Shown: positions 1 through 6,623, counted from the first letter of the stretch. The stretch: 13,598 bases of DNA from an uncultured Litorilinea sp. (GCA_946885925.1 CAMPHP010000014.1:1-13598); one strand, 5' to 3'. Numbers and translations are program-made. Notes: generated by a model from the letters alone, not told the origin.

Positions 1-375
1 ATTCAGTTTGCGCGCACGCTCTCGTCGCCCTTCAGCGCCATTTTGCTTTTCCGCTTGGGCGGGGCCATTATCCGTGTGGACGAGCAAGCCACGGCTTCAA
101 GCCACCGTGATGCGGGCTATGTCCTCACAATTCAGTCTGCCTGGACGGATCCGCAGGAGTCAGCCACGCATATGGAGTGGACACGGCAATTTTGGCAGGC
201 AGTACGCCTCTTTGGCATGGGTGGAGCCTATGTCAACTTCCTGAGCAACGATGAAGGTAATGAGCGGGTACGAGAAGCCTATGGCATCAATTACGCCCGT
301 CTACAAGACGTGAAACAAAAGTACGATCCTCACAATATGTTTCGTGTTAACCAAAACATTCAACCAGCAGGCTAG
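1..375 (+). CDS. FAD-linked oxidase, berberine-bridge C-terminal domain (5' end missing)
   Basis: This is the last 124 residues of a protein whose reading frame is open from base 1, so the gene begins outside the window. The fragment matches the C-terminal BBE segment of FAD-dependent oxidoreductases of the PCMH/berberine-bridge type. Seen: a WTRQFWQAV segment (fragment residues 60-68), GGAYVNFLSNDEG (74-86), then YGINYARLQDVKQKYDP (94-110) and the ending HNMFRVNQNIQP. The closing 'YDPxNxFRxNQNI' is diagnostic of the family, where it helps form the flavin and substrate pocket. Known members oxidise alcohol groups of sugars, alkaloids or other small molecules using O2 or other acceptors. The FAD-binding domain is not visible, so covalent flavin attachment cannot be judged. 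Two hairpins follow the stop codon, so it probably ends its own transcript rather than belonging to the operon starting at 631. Family confidence is high; substrate unknown. Confidence 0.85.
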   Translation: MQFARTLSSPFSAILLFRLGGAIIRVDEQATASSHRDAGYVLTIQSAWTDPQESATHMEWTRQFWQAVRLFGMGGAYVNFLSNDEGNERVREAYGINYARLQDVKQKYDPHNMFRVNQNIQPAG

Positions 376-389
376 CTTCATGTACAGCT

Positions 390-418
390 AGGGCGTCAGG
401 ATTATACCCTGTCGCCCT
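390..418 (+). terminator. Short intergenic hairpin after the FAD oxidase gene
   Basis: A hairpin 15 bases after the stop codon: 390-395 (AGGGCG) pairs with 413-418 (CGCCCT), then one T/T mismatch, then 397-400 pairs with 408-411 around a 7-base loop. No T-run follows, so on its own it is a poor intrinsic terminator. It may protect the mRNA 3' end or act together with the larger hairpin downstream. Confidence 0.45.
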
Positions 419-427
419 CAAGCATAC

Positions 428-500
428 GGGACTCGCTAGGATAGACTAAGGTTGATAGACTAGGGTTTACCAAAGTCTATCCTGGCGAGTCCCTCTTCTA
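428..500 (+). terminator. Long 20-bp stem hairpin, likely transcription terminator
   Basis: Bases 428-447 are the reverse complement of 474-493 over 20 positions, with one G-T wobble (437/484). The loop is 26 bases (448-473). A pyrimidine-rich tract (TCTTCTATTCTTCT) starts at 494. The position between two same-strand genes, about 50 bases past the FAD oxidase stop and ahead of the next operon's likely promoter, fits a terminator. The loop repeats the inner stem sequence: GATAGACTA occurs at 440-448 and 454-462, so the 3' arm has two possible partners. The long stem could also be a small mobile or repeat remnant, since only one copy is present here. Confidence 0.55.
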
Positions 501-535
501 TTCTTCTGCCTGATTTTTGAATCCCTCATAGCCGC

Positions 536-555
536 TGAGAAGCATTGCCTTCTCG
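536..555. repeat. Inverted repeat overlapping a possible -35 element
   Basis: GAGAAG (537-542) and CTTCTC (549-554) form a perfect 6-bp inverted repeat with a 6-base centre, extendable by a T-G pair at 536/555. It overlaps the candidate -35 hexamer at 545-550. That location would suit a repressor site, but this is inference from position only. Confidence 0.3.
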
Positions 556-574
556 TGTGTCCTCGTTGTATAGT
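545..574 (+). promoter_or_regulatory. Candidate sigma70-like promoter for the aldolase-dehydrogenase-kinase operon
   Basis: TTGCCT (545-550) and TATAGT (569-574) are separated by 18 bases. The -10 matches TATAAT at 5 of 6 positions and the -35 matches TTGACA at 4 of 6. Transcription would start near 581, leaving a leader of about 50 bases before the aldolase gene. It lies downstream of the terminator-like hairpin, as expected for a new operon. Hexamer matching by eye has a high false-positive rate. Confidence 0.35.
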
Positions 575-605
575 TGTGCTTGTTCACCCAAGGATACAGC
601 CACAG

Positions 606-629
606 GTTTCACAACTAGTTTTACAACTG
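606..629 (+). repeat. 12-bp tandem duplication just before the aldolase start
   Basis: GTTTCACAACTA (606-617) is followed directly by GTTTTACAACTG (618-629), identical at 10 of 12 positions. It occupies the place where a Shine-Dalgarno sequence would be expected, and none is visible there. Confidence 0.5.
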
Positions 630-630
630 A

Positions 631-1569
631 ATGAGAGCGAGCCTTATGCCATCTGAGTTAGTTCAGGGAGCTATGCAGGGCGTCTTCCCTATTCTGGTCA
701 CCCCCTTTGATGAGATGGGTCGGATTGACGAAGAGAGTTTGCGCCGGTTGATCGACTTTAACATCAATGCTGGCGTACATGGGTTGGGCGTGGCGCTTGG
801 CAGCGAAATCTTCAAGCTCTCCGAAAGCGAGCGCGATCTTGTCACGCGTATTGTCGTGGATCAGGTGCGTCAACGCGTGCCTGTTGTGATCAACACGGGC
901 GCGCCGGGTACGGATTTGGCGGTTTTTTATAGCCAGCGAGCCGAGGAACTGGGTGCGGATGCCTTGATGATCATTCCACCCTCGTTTATGCCTGCGGGTC
1001 CGACAGAGGTGTTGGAGTATTACCGTACGATTTCGGATGCAGTGAATATCCCTATCTTTCTACAAGATGTGCCTAGCGCGCCTATCTCTGCGTCATTGGC
1101 TCGCCAGATCGCTGAGCGTTGCGAGCATGTGCGCTATATCAAGGTCGAGACGTTGCCGGTCAGTTCCAAAGTAGCAGAGATGGTGGCAGCGGCAGGTGAT
1201 CAACTAACGGTCTTTGGGGGCGCTGGAGGCAGCTATTTCATTGAAGAACTGCGCCGGGGATCGATGGGCACAATGCCCTTTTGCAGCCAGCCCGAAGCCT
1301 TTGTGCAGGTGTGGAATCTCGTGCGTAGTGGCGATGAAGGTACAGCGATAGCGCGCACCGTTTTCGACCAGGTCATTGCACCCATCAACCGCATTGCGAA
1401 CCAGGGTGCGGGTATTTTCTACCATATCCACAAGGAATTGTTGCACCAGCGCGGCGTGATCGCTACAGCCAAGGTTCGCAGCCCGGCTCCCCTAGTTGAC
1501 CCGATGACGCAGCAAGAGCTACAGCAACTCATCACTGAACTCTATGAGATTGTGAATATTGAAGCATAG
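631..1569 (+). CDS. DapA-superfamily lyase/aldolase (dihydrodipicolinate synthase family)
   Basis: A 312-residue class I aldolase-fold protein of about the usual length for DHDPS/N-acetylneuraminate lyase/KDG aldolase enzymes. Seen: the N-terminal GVFPILVTPFDEMGRID (residues 17-33), the barrel core PVVINTGAPGTDLAVFYS (84-101), and YIKVE (169-173), whose Lys171 aligns with the Schiff-base lysine. Two catalytic elements of true DapA are changed: the GTTGE loop reads ALGSE (55-59), and the LYNVP tyrosine position is Gln145 in LQDVP. Lysine biosynthesis is therefore unlikely. Cleavage or dehydration of a 2-keto-3-deoxy sugar acid is the better guess, supported by the kinase and dehydrogenase downstream. 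The start is uncertain: ATG 631 has no Shine-Dalgarno sequence, and a second ATG at 646 (307 aa) sits after a weak GAGCGAG. It is first in an operon, 35 bases ahead of the dehydrogenase. Confidence 0.88.
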   Translation: MRASLMPSELVQGAMQGVFPILVTPFDEMGRIDEESLRRLIDFNINAGVHGLGVALGSEIFKLSESERDLVTRIVVDQVRQRVPVVINTGAPGTDLAVFYSQRAEELGADALMIIPPSFMPAGPTEVLEYYRTISDAVNIPIFLQDVPSAPISASLARQIAERCEHVRYIKVETLPVSSKVAEMVAAAGDQLTVFGGAGGSYFIEELRRGSMGTMPFCSQPEAFVQVWNLVRSGDEGTAIARTVFDQVIAPINRIANQGAGIFYHIHKELLHQRGVIATAKVRSPAPLVDPMTQQELQQLITELYEIVNIEA

Positions 1570-1591
1570 GTGGGAGCACATAAGCGTTACC

Positions 1592-1597
1592 AGGGGA
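1592..1597 (+). promoter_or_regulatory. Ribosome binding site of the hydroxyacid dehydrogenase
   Basis: AGGGGA lies 7 bases before ATG 1605 and supports that start. The GTG at 1601 is in another frame. Confidence 0.6.
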
Positions 1598-1604
1598 GCC
1601 GTGT

Positions 1605-2678
1605 ATGCTGCGGATTGCAGTTATAGGGGATCGCTTTATTACCGCGGAACTGGTCCAAGAACGAATCGGGGGCGTGCTGGAACCAACTGTTGGACATTGT
1701 GAAATTCGGGCGATGCAACTTGAGTGGCCTGACGATACCCCGGTAGATGATGACGAGTTGCAGGAGTATGTGGGCGATCCGCAAGCAATTGCTGAGTTTG
1801 TCGCAGACGCCCAGGTGATCGTGACGCAGGTTGCTCCAATTTCCCGCCAGCTTATCGAACGTGCCAGTCACCTCCAGATCATTGCGGTTGCCCGTGGCGG
1901 ACCTGTCAGCGTTAACATCGCAGCCGCCAGCGCACATGGCATCCCTGTCGTCTTTGCACCGGGAAGCAATGCTCAGGCCGTTGCAGAGTTCACGCTAGGC
2001 TTGATCTTGGCAGAAAGCAAGCATATTGCCCGTTCCCATCGTGCGCTGGTCGATGGCATCTGGCGTGTGGATGCCTATTATTACGACCGTGCGCCGCGTG
2101 AGCTACGCGGCCAGACAATAGGAATTATCGGTTTCGGCCACATCGGCCAACTGCTCGTGCCTTCTCTACATGCCCTGGGGATGCGCGTACTGGTCTATGA
2201 TCCCTATGTGAGCGCAGGACGCTGTGCTGAACTGGGTGTGCAATGTGTGGAACTGCCTGTGTTGCTGGCGGAGTCTGACTTTGTTACCCTTCATGCACGG
2301 GTGACGCCGGAAACACGGGGCATGATGGGGGCTGCTCAGTTTGCACAGATGAAGCAGGGGGCCTATTTTATCAACAGCGCTCGTGGCCCTTTGGTGGATT
2401 ACGACGCCCTCTACGCCGCGTTGGCCTCTGGTCATCTGGCAGGTGCTGCGTTGGATAATTTTCATGAGGAGCCACCGCCAGCCGACTGGCCTCTCTTCAA
2501 GTTGGACAACGTAACTGTCACACCGCATATTGCCGGGTCATCACGCGAAACTGCCCGCCGCAAGGTGGAGATGGTGTTACAAGATGTGGCGAATTTCTAT
2601 GCACGGCACCCACTTCTTCACTGTGCCAATCCCGCAGTGCTAACCCGGTCGTCCCTTCAACAAGATCACACAACATGA
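1605..2678 (+). CDS. D-isomer-specific 2-hydroxyacid dehydrogenase
   Basis: A 357-residue NAD-dependent dehydrogenase of the phosphoglycerate dehydrogenase/D-lactate dehydrogenase superfamily, interconverting a 2-hydroxy acid and a 2-keto acid in the cytoplasm. Seen: the Rossmann fingerprint GIIGFGHIG (173-181) with acidic Asp199 (VYDPY) favouring NAD over NADP; the NSARGPLVD block (257-265) with catalytic Arg260; the DNFHEEP block (284-290) with catalytic Glu289; and VTPHIAGSS (305-313) with catalytic His308. All three catalytic residues are present. The catalytic domain is split around the cofactor domain as usual, and the chain ends with the typical CANPAVL. No ACT or other C-terminal regulatory domain is present, so it is not a full-length SerA. 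The ATGA overlap with the kinase gene suggests coupled translation. In this setting a sugar-acid or hydroxy-acid substrate is likelier than 3-phosphoglycerate. Confidence 0.92.
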   Translation: MLRIAVIGDRFITAELVQERIGGVLEPTVGHCEIRAMQLEWPDDTPVDDDELQEYVGDPQAIAEFVADAQVIVTQVAPISRQLIERASHLQIIAVARGGPVSVNIAAASAHGIPVVFAPGSNAQAVAEFTLGLILAESKHIARSHRALVDGIWRVDAYYYDRAPRELRGQTIGIIGFGHIGQLLVPSLHALGMRVLVYDPYVSAGRCAELGVQCVELPVLLAESDFVTLHARVTPETRGMMGAAQFAQMKQGAYFINSARGPLVDYDALYAALASGHLAGAALDNFHEEPPPADWPLFKLDNVTVTPHIAGSSRETARRKVEMVLQDVANFYARHPLLHCANPAVLTRSSLQQDHTT

Positions 2679-4216
2679 GCCACCCACAACGAGACGAAGC
2701 AGTGCTAGTCGGAATTGATATTGGAACTACAAGCGTTAAGGCTGTGCTCTTTGATTTGCAGGGCATTGCGCTGGCAGAAGCAAGCCAGGAGTACCCGACC
2801 CTTTATCCCCATCCCAACTGGGCGGAGCAAGACCCGGAGGAGTGGTGGCGGGCAACATGCAGTACGCTCCAACGGCTCTTTGCAGACGGGCGTTATAGGG
2901 CGCATCGTGTTGCTGCTGTGGCGATTAGCTGTCAGGCTCCTTCTATGGTTGCGGTCGATAGGGATGGCAGGCCGTTAGCTCCGGCGATTATCTGGATGGA
3001 CCGCCGCTCGGAGCCACAATGCACCTGGTTGCGCGAACAGGTGGGACAGGTACAGGTTGGCACGGTGAATGGCGGGCGTATTGACCCCTACTATATGGCT
3101 CCCAAACTGCTTTGGTTTCAGGAGAATTGCCCTGACCTTTACCGCGCTACCCACCAGGTACTCCAAGCCAACAGCTATGTCATTCACAAGTTGTGTGGCG
3201 CGTTTTGCATGGATCTCTCGCATGGCCCGATCTCGCTCTGTTTTGATAGTGCGGCAGGTGATTGGTCGGATGCGCTGCTTGATGCGATGGGATTGGATCA
3301 CAGCAAGTTGCCACCCGTAGTGCCTTGCAGTGCTGTGGTTGGCGAGGTGAGCCGGACAGCCGCAAGCGAGTGTGGCTTGGCTGCGGGTACACCTATTGTA
3401 GCGGGGATGACAGATGGCACTGCTGCTAGTCTGGAGGCTGGTTTGGTGCGCGTGGGGGATGCTGTGGAGATGACCGGACAATCCACCGTGCTGCTGATCT
3501 GCAACGACCAGCCGTATTTGGGCGATGAACTGATCCCACTTGGTCATGCCATCCCTGGCCGGCATTTGGTGGTAGGGGCCTTGGTGGCATCGGGTGGGGC
3601 ATTTCGCTGGTTTCGCGATCAACTGGGTGAACCCGAGCGTGCCGAGGCTGCACGGCGAGGTGTGGATGCCTTTGACGTATTGATAGAGGGAGCCGCCGCC
3701 AGTCCTCCCGGTGCAAACCGGCTTATCTTCTTGCCCTATCTCTTTGGTGAGCGTTCGCCTATCTGGGATAGCAATGCCCGCGGCGTCTTTTTTGGGTTGA
3801 CGTTGGCAAGCCAGAAGCGCGATCTGGTGCGCGCCATTTTGGAGGGCGCGGCCTATGGCTTGCGTCATAATGTGGAGACCGCGGCACGTGCCGGGTTCCC
3901 CTTAGGGACGCTGGCTTGTGTAGGTGGGGGAGCGCGTAGCGCGCTTTGGAATCAGATTAAGGCTGACGTATTGGGGCGACCTGTGCGGCTGCCACGGGCG
4001 GCGACAGGTGCACCGTTGGGGGATGCGATGATTGCTGCGGTGGGGATTGGGTTGTACCCTTCGGTAGAAGAGGCGGTTGTGCAGATGGTCGACTTAGGTG
4101 CGGAGTACCAGCCGCGGCCAGAGTGGACAGCACGCTATGACGCGCTGTACAAGATTTATGTTGATCTCTACCCTGCCCTGAAGTCTAGTTTTCATGCCCT
4201 TGCCCAAACCCCCTGA
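2675..4216 (+). CDS. FGGY-family carbohydrate kinase (xylulokinase/LsrK-like)
   Basis: A 513-residue two-domain sugar kinase that would transfer phosphate from ATP to a sugar or polyol. Seen: phosphate-1 motif VGIDIGTTSVKAVLFD (12-27); IIWMDRRSE (105-113) in the substrate region; GMTDGTAAS (244-252) with likely catalytic base Asp247; phosphate-2-like EMTGQSTVL (265-273); the C-terminal family signature region FFGLTLASQKRDLVRAILEG (372-391); and the adenosine motif LACVGGGARSALWNQI (413-428). Length and early motifs are closest to xylulokinases, but xylulose, ribulose, erythritol-like polyols and autoinducer-2 kinases share these features, so the substrate is open. The start codon overlaps the dehydrogenase stop (ATGA, 2675-2678), making it the last gene of a coupled operon. 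No xylose isomerase is present, which argues against simple xylose use. Confidence 0.92.
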   Translation: MSHPQRDEAVLVGIDIGTTSVKAVLFDLQGIALAEASQEYPTLYPHPNWAEQDPEEWWRATCSTLQRLFADGRYRAHRVAAVAISCQAPSMVAVDRDGRPLAPAIIWMDRRSEPQCTWLREQVGQVQVGTVNGGRIDPYYMAPKLLWFQENCPDLYRATHQVLQANSYVIHKLCGAFCMDLSHGPISLCFDSAAGDWSDALLDAMGLDHSKLPPVVPCSAVVGEVSRTAASECGLAAGTPIVAGMTDGTAASLEAGLVRVGDAVEMTGQSTVLLICNDQPYLGDELIPLGHAIPGRHLVVGALVASGGAFRWFRDQLGEPERAEAARRGVDAFDVLIEGAAASPPGANRLIFLPYLFGERSPIWDSNARGVFFGLTLASQKRDLVRAILEGAAYGLRHNVETAARAGFPLGTLACVGGGARSALWNQIKADVLGRPVRLPRAATGAPLGDAMIAAVGIGLYPSVEEAVVQMVDLGAEYQPRPEWTARYDALYKIYVDLYPALKSSFHALAQTP

Positions 4217-4257
4217 AAGCATAACCCGAAAAGCATATCTCTAAAAGCATAAGAGCA
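4216..4257 (+). repeat. Three-copy 14-bp tandem repeat (AAAGCATA cores)
   Basis: AAAGCATA occurs at 4216-4223, 4230-4237 and 4244-4251, spaced exactly 14 bases apart, with the intervening six bases variable. It begins at the last base of the kinase stop codon. The fixed period with a conserved core suggests either a duplicated protein-binding site or replication slippage. Confidence 0.6.
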
Positions 4258-4280
4258 CGTGATACCGGCTGTTTTCTTCT

Positions 4281-4310
4281 GTCCCAAGGATAAATTCGTG
4301 GGACGAATTT
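4281..4310. repeat. Overlapping inverted repeats upstream of the transporter promoter
   Basis: AAATTCGT (4292-4299) and ACGAATTT (4303-4310) are a perfect 8-bp inverted repeat around GGG. A second pair, GTCCCA (4281-4286) and TGGGAC (4299-4304), is also perfect and shares bases with the first, so as RNA the two stems exclude each other. The 19-bp palindrome ends 8 bases before the candidate -35 at 4318. It could be an activator or repressor site, or a weak terminator for the kinase operon. The AT-rich stem and lack of a T-run make the terminator reading less attractive. Confidence 0.5.
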
Positions 4311-4317
4311 CTTCGGT

Positions 4318-4346
4318 TTGACTTGTTGTAAAACGTTTAGTACAGT
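4318..4346 (+). promoter_or_regulatory. Candidate promoter of the ABC transporter operon
   Basis: TTGACT (4318-4323, 5 of 6 to consensus) and TACAGT (4341-4346, 4 of 6) are separated by the ideal 17 bases. A start near 4353 gives a leader of about 125 bases. The elements coincide with a repeated operator-like motif. Confidence 0.5.
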
Positions 4347-4361
4347 ATGCTTACGTTTAGT
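4331..4361. promoter_or_regulatory. Repeated operator-like element (ACGTTTAGT x2)
   Basis: ACGTTTAGT occurs at 4333-4341 and 4353-4361, exactly 20 bp apart, about two DNA turns, so both copies face the same side. The first lies within AAACGTTT (4331-4338), a perfect 8-bp palindrome with the central CG typical of LacI-family operators. It sits in the -35/-10 spacer, while the second copy falls at the likely transcription start. This geometry fits repression by a sugar-responsive LacI-type regulator encoded elsewhere. The flanks are not fully symmetric, so the regulator family is a suggestion. Confidence 0.45.
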
Positions 4362-4428
4362 CACCTGTCTGGCGAGCTCCCAGTGTATTTAACTCCTGCC
4401 AAGCGTTGGTGATCATTCATCTAGCTGT

Positions 4429-4467
4429 TCAATTCGCATTACCCACACAACTGCATACTCGAATTGA
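4429..4467 (+). promoter_or_regulatory. Leader stem touching the binding-protein Shine-Dalgarno site
   Basis: TCAATTCG (4429-4436) is the exact reverse complement of CGAATTGA (4460-4467), with a 23-base loop. The 3' arm covers the first two bases of the Shine-Dalgarno sequence GAGGAGG (4466-4472). In the mRNA this could tune translation of the gene at 4478, or as DNA be a spaced binding site. It shares AATTCG with the inverted repeat at 4292-4310. Confidence 0.35.
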
Positions 4468-4472
4468 GGAGG
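4466..4472 (+). promoter_or_regulatory. Strong ribosome binding site fixing the start at 4478
   Basis: GAGGAGG lies 5 bases before ATG 4478. The same frame is open further upstream (possible start 4406), but that extension would place 24 non-signal residues ahead of a clear lipoprotein signal peptide, so 4478 is the better start. Confidence 0.85.
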
Positions 4473-4477
4473 AACCT

Positions 4478-6508
4478 ATGACCAAGCCCTCGCGTATCTT
4501 GGCAACAACGCTTGCGCTACTATTGATGCTTGTACTTGGTGTCGCGTGTAGTGCCCGCCCAGCGTTGCCAGATGTACCCGCCGAAGAGGCCAATGTAGAG
4601 CAGCCAGCCGCAGACGCCGCCGAAGCAACGGACGCAGAAGCTACGGCTCCGGCTGAAGAGGAAGCTACGGCAGAGACAGACAGTGCTGCCGTGGCAGGTG
4701 ATGGTAAGGAGTCGCCTATCCTTGCCGAACGGGTCGCTAATGGTGAGTTGCCACCACTCGAAGAGCGCCTGCCCGCGGAACCGCTGGTGGTAGAGCCGAT
4801 TGAGTCGATTGGGCAATATGGCGGCACTTGGCGGCGTGCCTTTAGAGGCATTGCCGACTTTCATGCGTTTGGTCGCATTAATTACGACCCCATGTTGCGC
4901 TGGCCGCGTGATCCCAAGGACCCGATCCAGCCAGGGCTGGCGAAGGAGTGGACATTTAACGAGGATGGCACTGAACTCACTTTAGTCTTGCGCGAAGGCT
5001 TGAAATGGTCTGATGGCGCACCCTTTACCACAGCCGATATTGTCTTTTGGTGGGAGGACATTGAACTCGATACCAATATCACTCCCACGCCACATGCCGA
5101 ATGGGTGGTCAATGGCGAACCAATGACCCTTGAGGTGATAGACGACGTTACCATTAAGCTGATCTTTGCCGGACCCAACGGTATGGCCGAAACGGTGGGG
5201 CTAGCCTTTCATGGCAACCAATGGCCCTTAGCCTTTGAACGCTTCGGCTTTTTTGCTCCACGCCACTACTTAGAGCAGTTCCACCCAAAGTACAACAGCG
5301 AAATCACTGATTATGCTCTGTTTGAAGAGAAGGCGAATGACTTTAACCCTGAGCGCCCGGCGATGACTCCTTGGGTGATCACCCAGTATGAGCCAGCCGC
5401 AACCGAGATGGTTGCCACGCGCAATCCCTATTACTGGAAGGTCGATCCAGAGGGTAAGCAACTTCCCTATATTGATGAAGTTCACTTTACCCTGGTGGGA
5501 GATAACGAAGCTGTCAACTTGATGGCGCTGGCAGGTGATATTGACATGCAGGCGCGTGGCATGGATTTCTCCAAGATCACCGTCTTCCAAGAAAATGCGG
5601 AACAAGGGAATTACCGTGTTGGCACCTGGTCCAACGCCAATGCGTCCATGGAAAGCTTCTTCGTCAATCAGAGCTATTCTGACCCGGCGTACCGCGAGCT
5701 TTTCCAGAATGTGCAGTTCCGTATCGCACTCTCGCATGCCATTGATCGCGACCTTATCAATGAGATTGCGTACCTAGGGCAGGCAGTTCCGCGCACCATC
5801 ACCGTGATCGATGCCTCGCCATACTTCCAAGAGGATATCGAGAATCTCTATGGCGAGTTTGATCCAGAGAAATCCAAGGCGCTGCTTGATGAAATTGGGC
5901 TGCCTGTGGGTGCCGATGGCTTCCGCACTTTTGAAGACGGCACAGTGATCGACCTGATCATTGAAACACAGGATACGGGTACTGCCTTGGATGTGGTTGA
6001 GTTAGTGGCCGAGAATTGGAATGCGATTGGGTTGAAAACCAGCATCAAGAGCATGACGCGTGATATTTATTGGCCGCGCGCGACTGGCAATGAGGTCATG
6101 ATTGCAACATGGGGCACTGATCGCGGCCTTGTGCCAATGGTTGATCCTGTGTACCAGTTCCCCTTTGACGAACGCTCTTGGATGGGCCCCTCTTTTGGGA
6201 TTTGGTACAAGAGCGGCGGCGCAGAAGGCGAAGAGCCCCCTGCCCACTTCAAAGAGGCGATGGACCTCTATGATCAGTACCGCACGACGGTTGATCCAGA
6301 ACAACAGGTTCAAATTGGCAAGGATATCGTCCGGCTTTCCACCGAGCAACTCTTTACCATCGGCACTGTTGGTATGTCACCGGCGCTTGTCATCGCCAAG
6401 AACAACTTCCACAATGTCATCTTGGACCCCAGCTTTGTTTCCGACTGGATCATCATGTCTCCCGGTACCCAGGATCCCAGTCACTTTTACTTCTCCGACG
6501 AAGAATAG
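4478..6508 (+). CDS. ABC transporter substrate-binding lipoprotein, family 5 (peptide/oligosaccharide type)
   Basis: A 676-residue extracytoplasmic solute-binding protein of the SBP_bac_5 (DppA/OppA, cluster C) family. Seen: a basic start MTKPSR, a hydrophobic stretch (residues 8-23) and the lipobox-like end LGVAC, making Cys24 the probable lipid-modified first residue. A low-complexity acidic Ala/Glu/Pro/Thr linker (about 28-76) would tether the domain to the membrane. The binding domain then follows, with family motifs GQYGGTWRR (112-120), GLAKEWTFNEDGTELTLVLR (153-172) and GLKWSDGAPFTTADIVFWWE (174-193). Length is greater than DppA/OppA (about 530), as in many bacterial homologues that bind oligosaccharides or unknown solutes. 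Members bind peptides, nickel-chelators or oligosaccharides; the surrounding sugar genes favour a carbohydrate ligand here. It is first in the transporter operon, with a stable hairpin after its stop, as expected for a component needed in excess. Confidence 0.93.
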   Translation: MTKPSRILATTLALLLMLVLGVACSARPALPDVPAEEANVEQPAADAAEATDAEATAPAEEEATAETDSAAVAGDGKESPILAERVANGELPPLEERLPAEPLVVEPIESIGQYGGTWRRAFRGIADFHAFGRINYDPMLRWPRDPKDPIQPGLAKEWTFNEDGTELTLVLREGLKWSDGAPFTTADIVFWWEDIELDTNITPTPHAEWVVNGEPMTLEVIDDVTIKLIFAGPNGMAETVGLAFHGNQWPLAFERFGFFAPRHYLEQFHPKYNSEITDYALFEEKANDFNPERPAMTPWVITQYEPAATEMVATRNPYYWKVDPEGKQLPYIDEVHFTLVGDNEAVNLMALAGDIDMQARGMDFSKITVFQENAEQGNYRVGTWSNANASMESFFVNQSYSDPAYRELFQNVQFRIALSHAIDRDLINEIAYLGQAVPRTITVIDASPYFQEDIENLYGEFDPEKSKALLDEIGLPVGADGFRTFEDGTVIDLIIETQDTGTALDVVELVAENWNAIGLKTSIKSMTRDIYWPRATGNEVMIATWGTDRGLVPMVDPVYQFPFDERSWMGPSFGIWYKSGGAEGEEPPAHFKEAMDLYDQYRTTVDPEQQVQIGKDIVRLSTEQLFTIGTVGMSPALVIAKNNFHNVILDPSFVSDWIIMSPGTQDPSHFYFSDEE

Positions 6509-6522
6509 TTTGTCCTGTTTGA

Positions 6523-6555
6523 TGGGGCGGCAATTCACAGTGGGTTGCCGCCCCA
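6523..6555 (+). terminator. Perfect 11-bp hairpin after the binding-protein gene (partial terminator/mRNA stabiliser)
   Basis: TGGGGCGGCAA (6523-6533) and TTGCCGCCCCA (6545-6555) pair perfectly around an 11-base loop, 14 bases past the stop codon. Only a weak CTTTC follows, so complete termination is unlikely. In ABC import operons a hairpin at this point typically protects the binding-protein mRNA and limits read-through into the permeases, giving excess binding protein. The next gene has no clear promoter, which agrees with read-through. Confidence 0.75.
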
Positions 6556-6608
6556 CTTTCGATAGTGCTGCACTTGAACGTTTATGAAATTGGCGTTTAG
6601 AAAATAGG

Positions 6609-6623
6609 CCTTTGTCAAAGGAG
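6609..6623 (+). promoter_or_regulatory. Ribosome binding site inside a small hairpin before the first permease
   Basis: The Shine-Dalgarno sequence AAAGGAG (6617-6623) ends 5 bases before TTG 6629. It overlaps a CCTTT/AAAGG stem (6609-6613 with 6617-6621, loop GTC) that could hide it. It also decides the start: GTG 6623 overlaps the Shine-Dalgarno itself and cannot use it. Confidence 0.5.

Noticed and set aside
631..1569. Annotation as lysine-biosynthetic DapA
   Set aside because: The catalytic tyrosine and GTTGE loop are missing and the neighbours are sugar genes, so only the superfamily is claimed.
2975..3868. A 297-codon open frame on the minus strand
   Set aside because: It lies wholly inside the FGGY kinase gene, has no recognisable domain and no family-like composition; it is a shadow of a strong coding frame.
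4406..4477. Upstream in-frame extension of the binding protein (24 residues)
   Set aside because: It lacks a Shine-Dalgarno and would bury the lipoprotein signal peptide; GAGGAGG supports ATG 4478.
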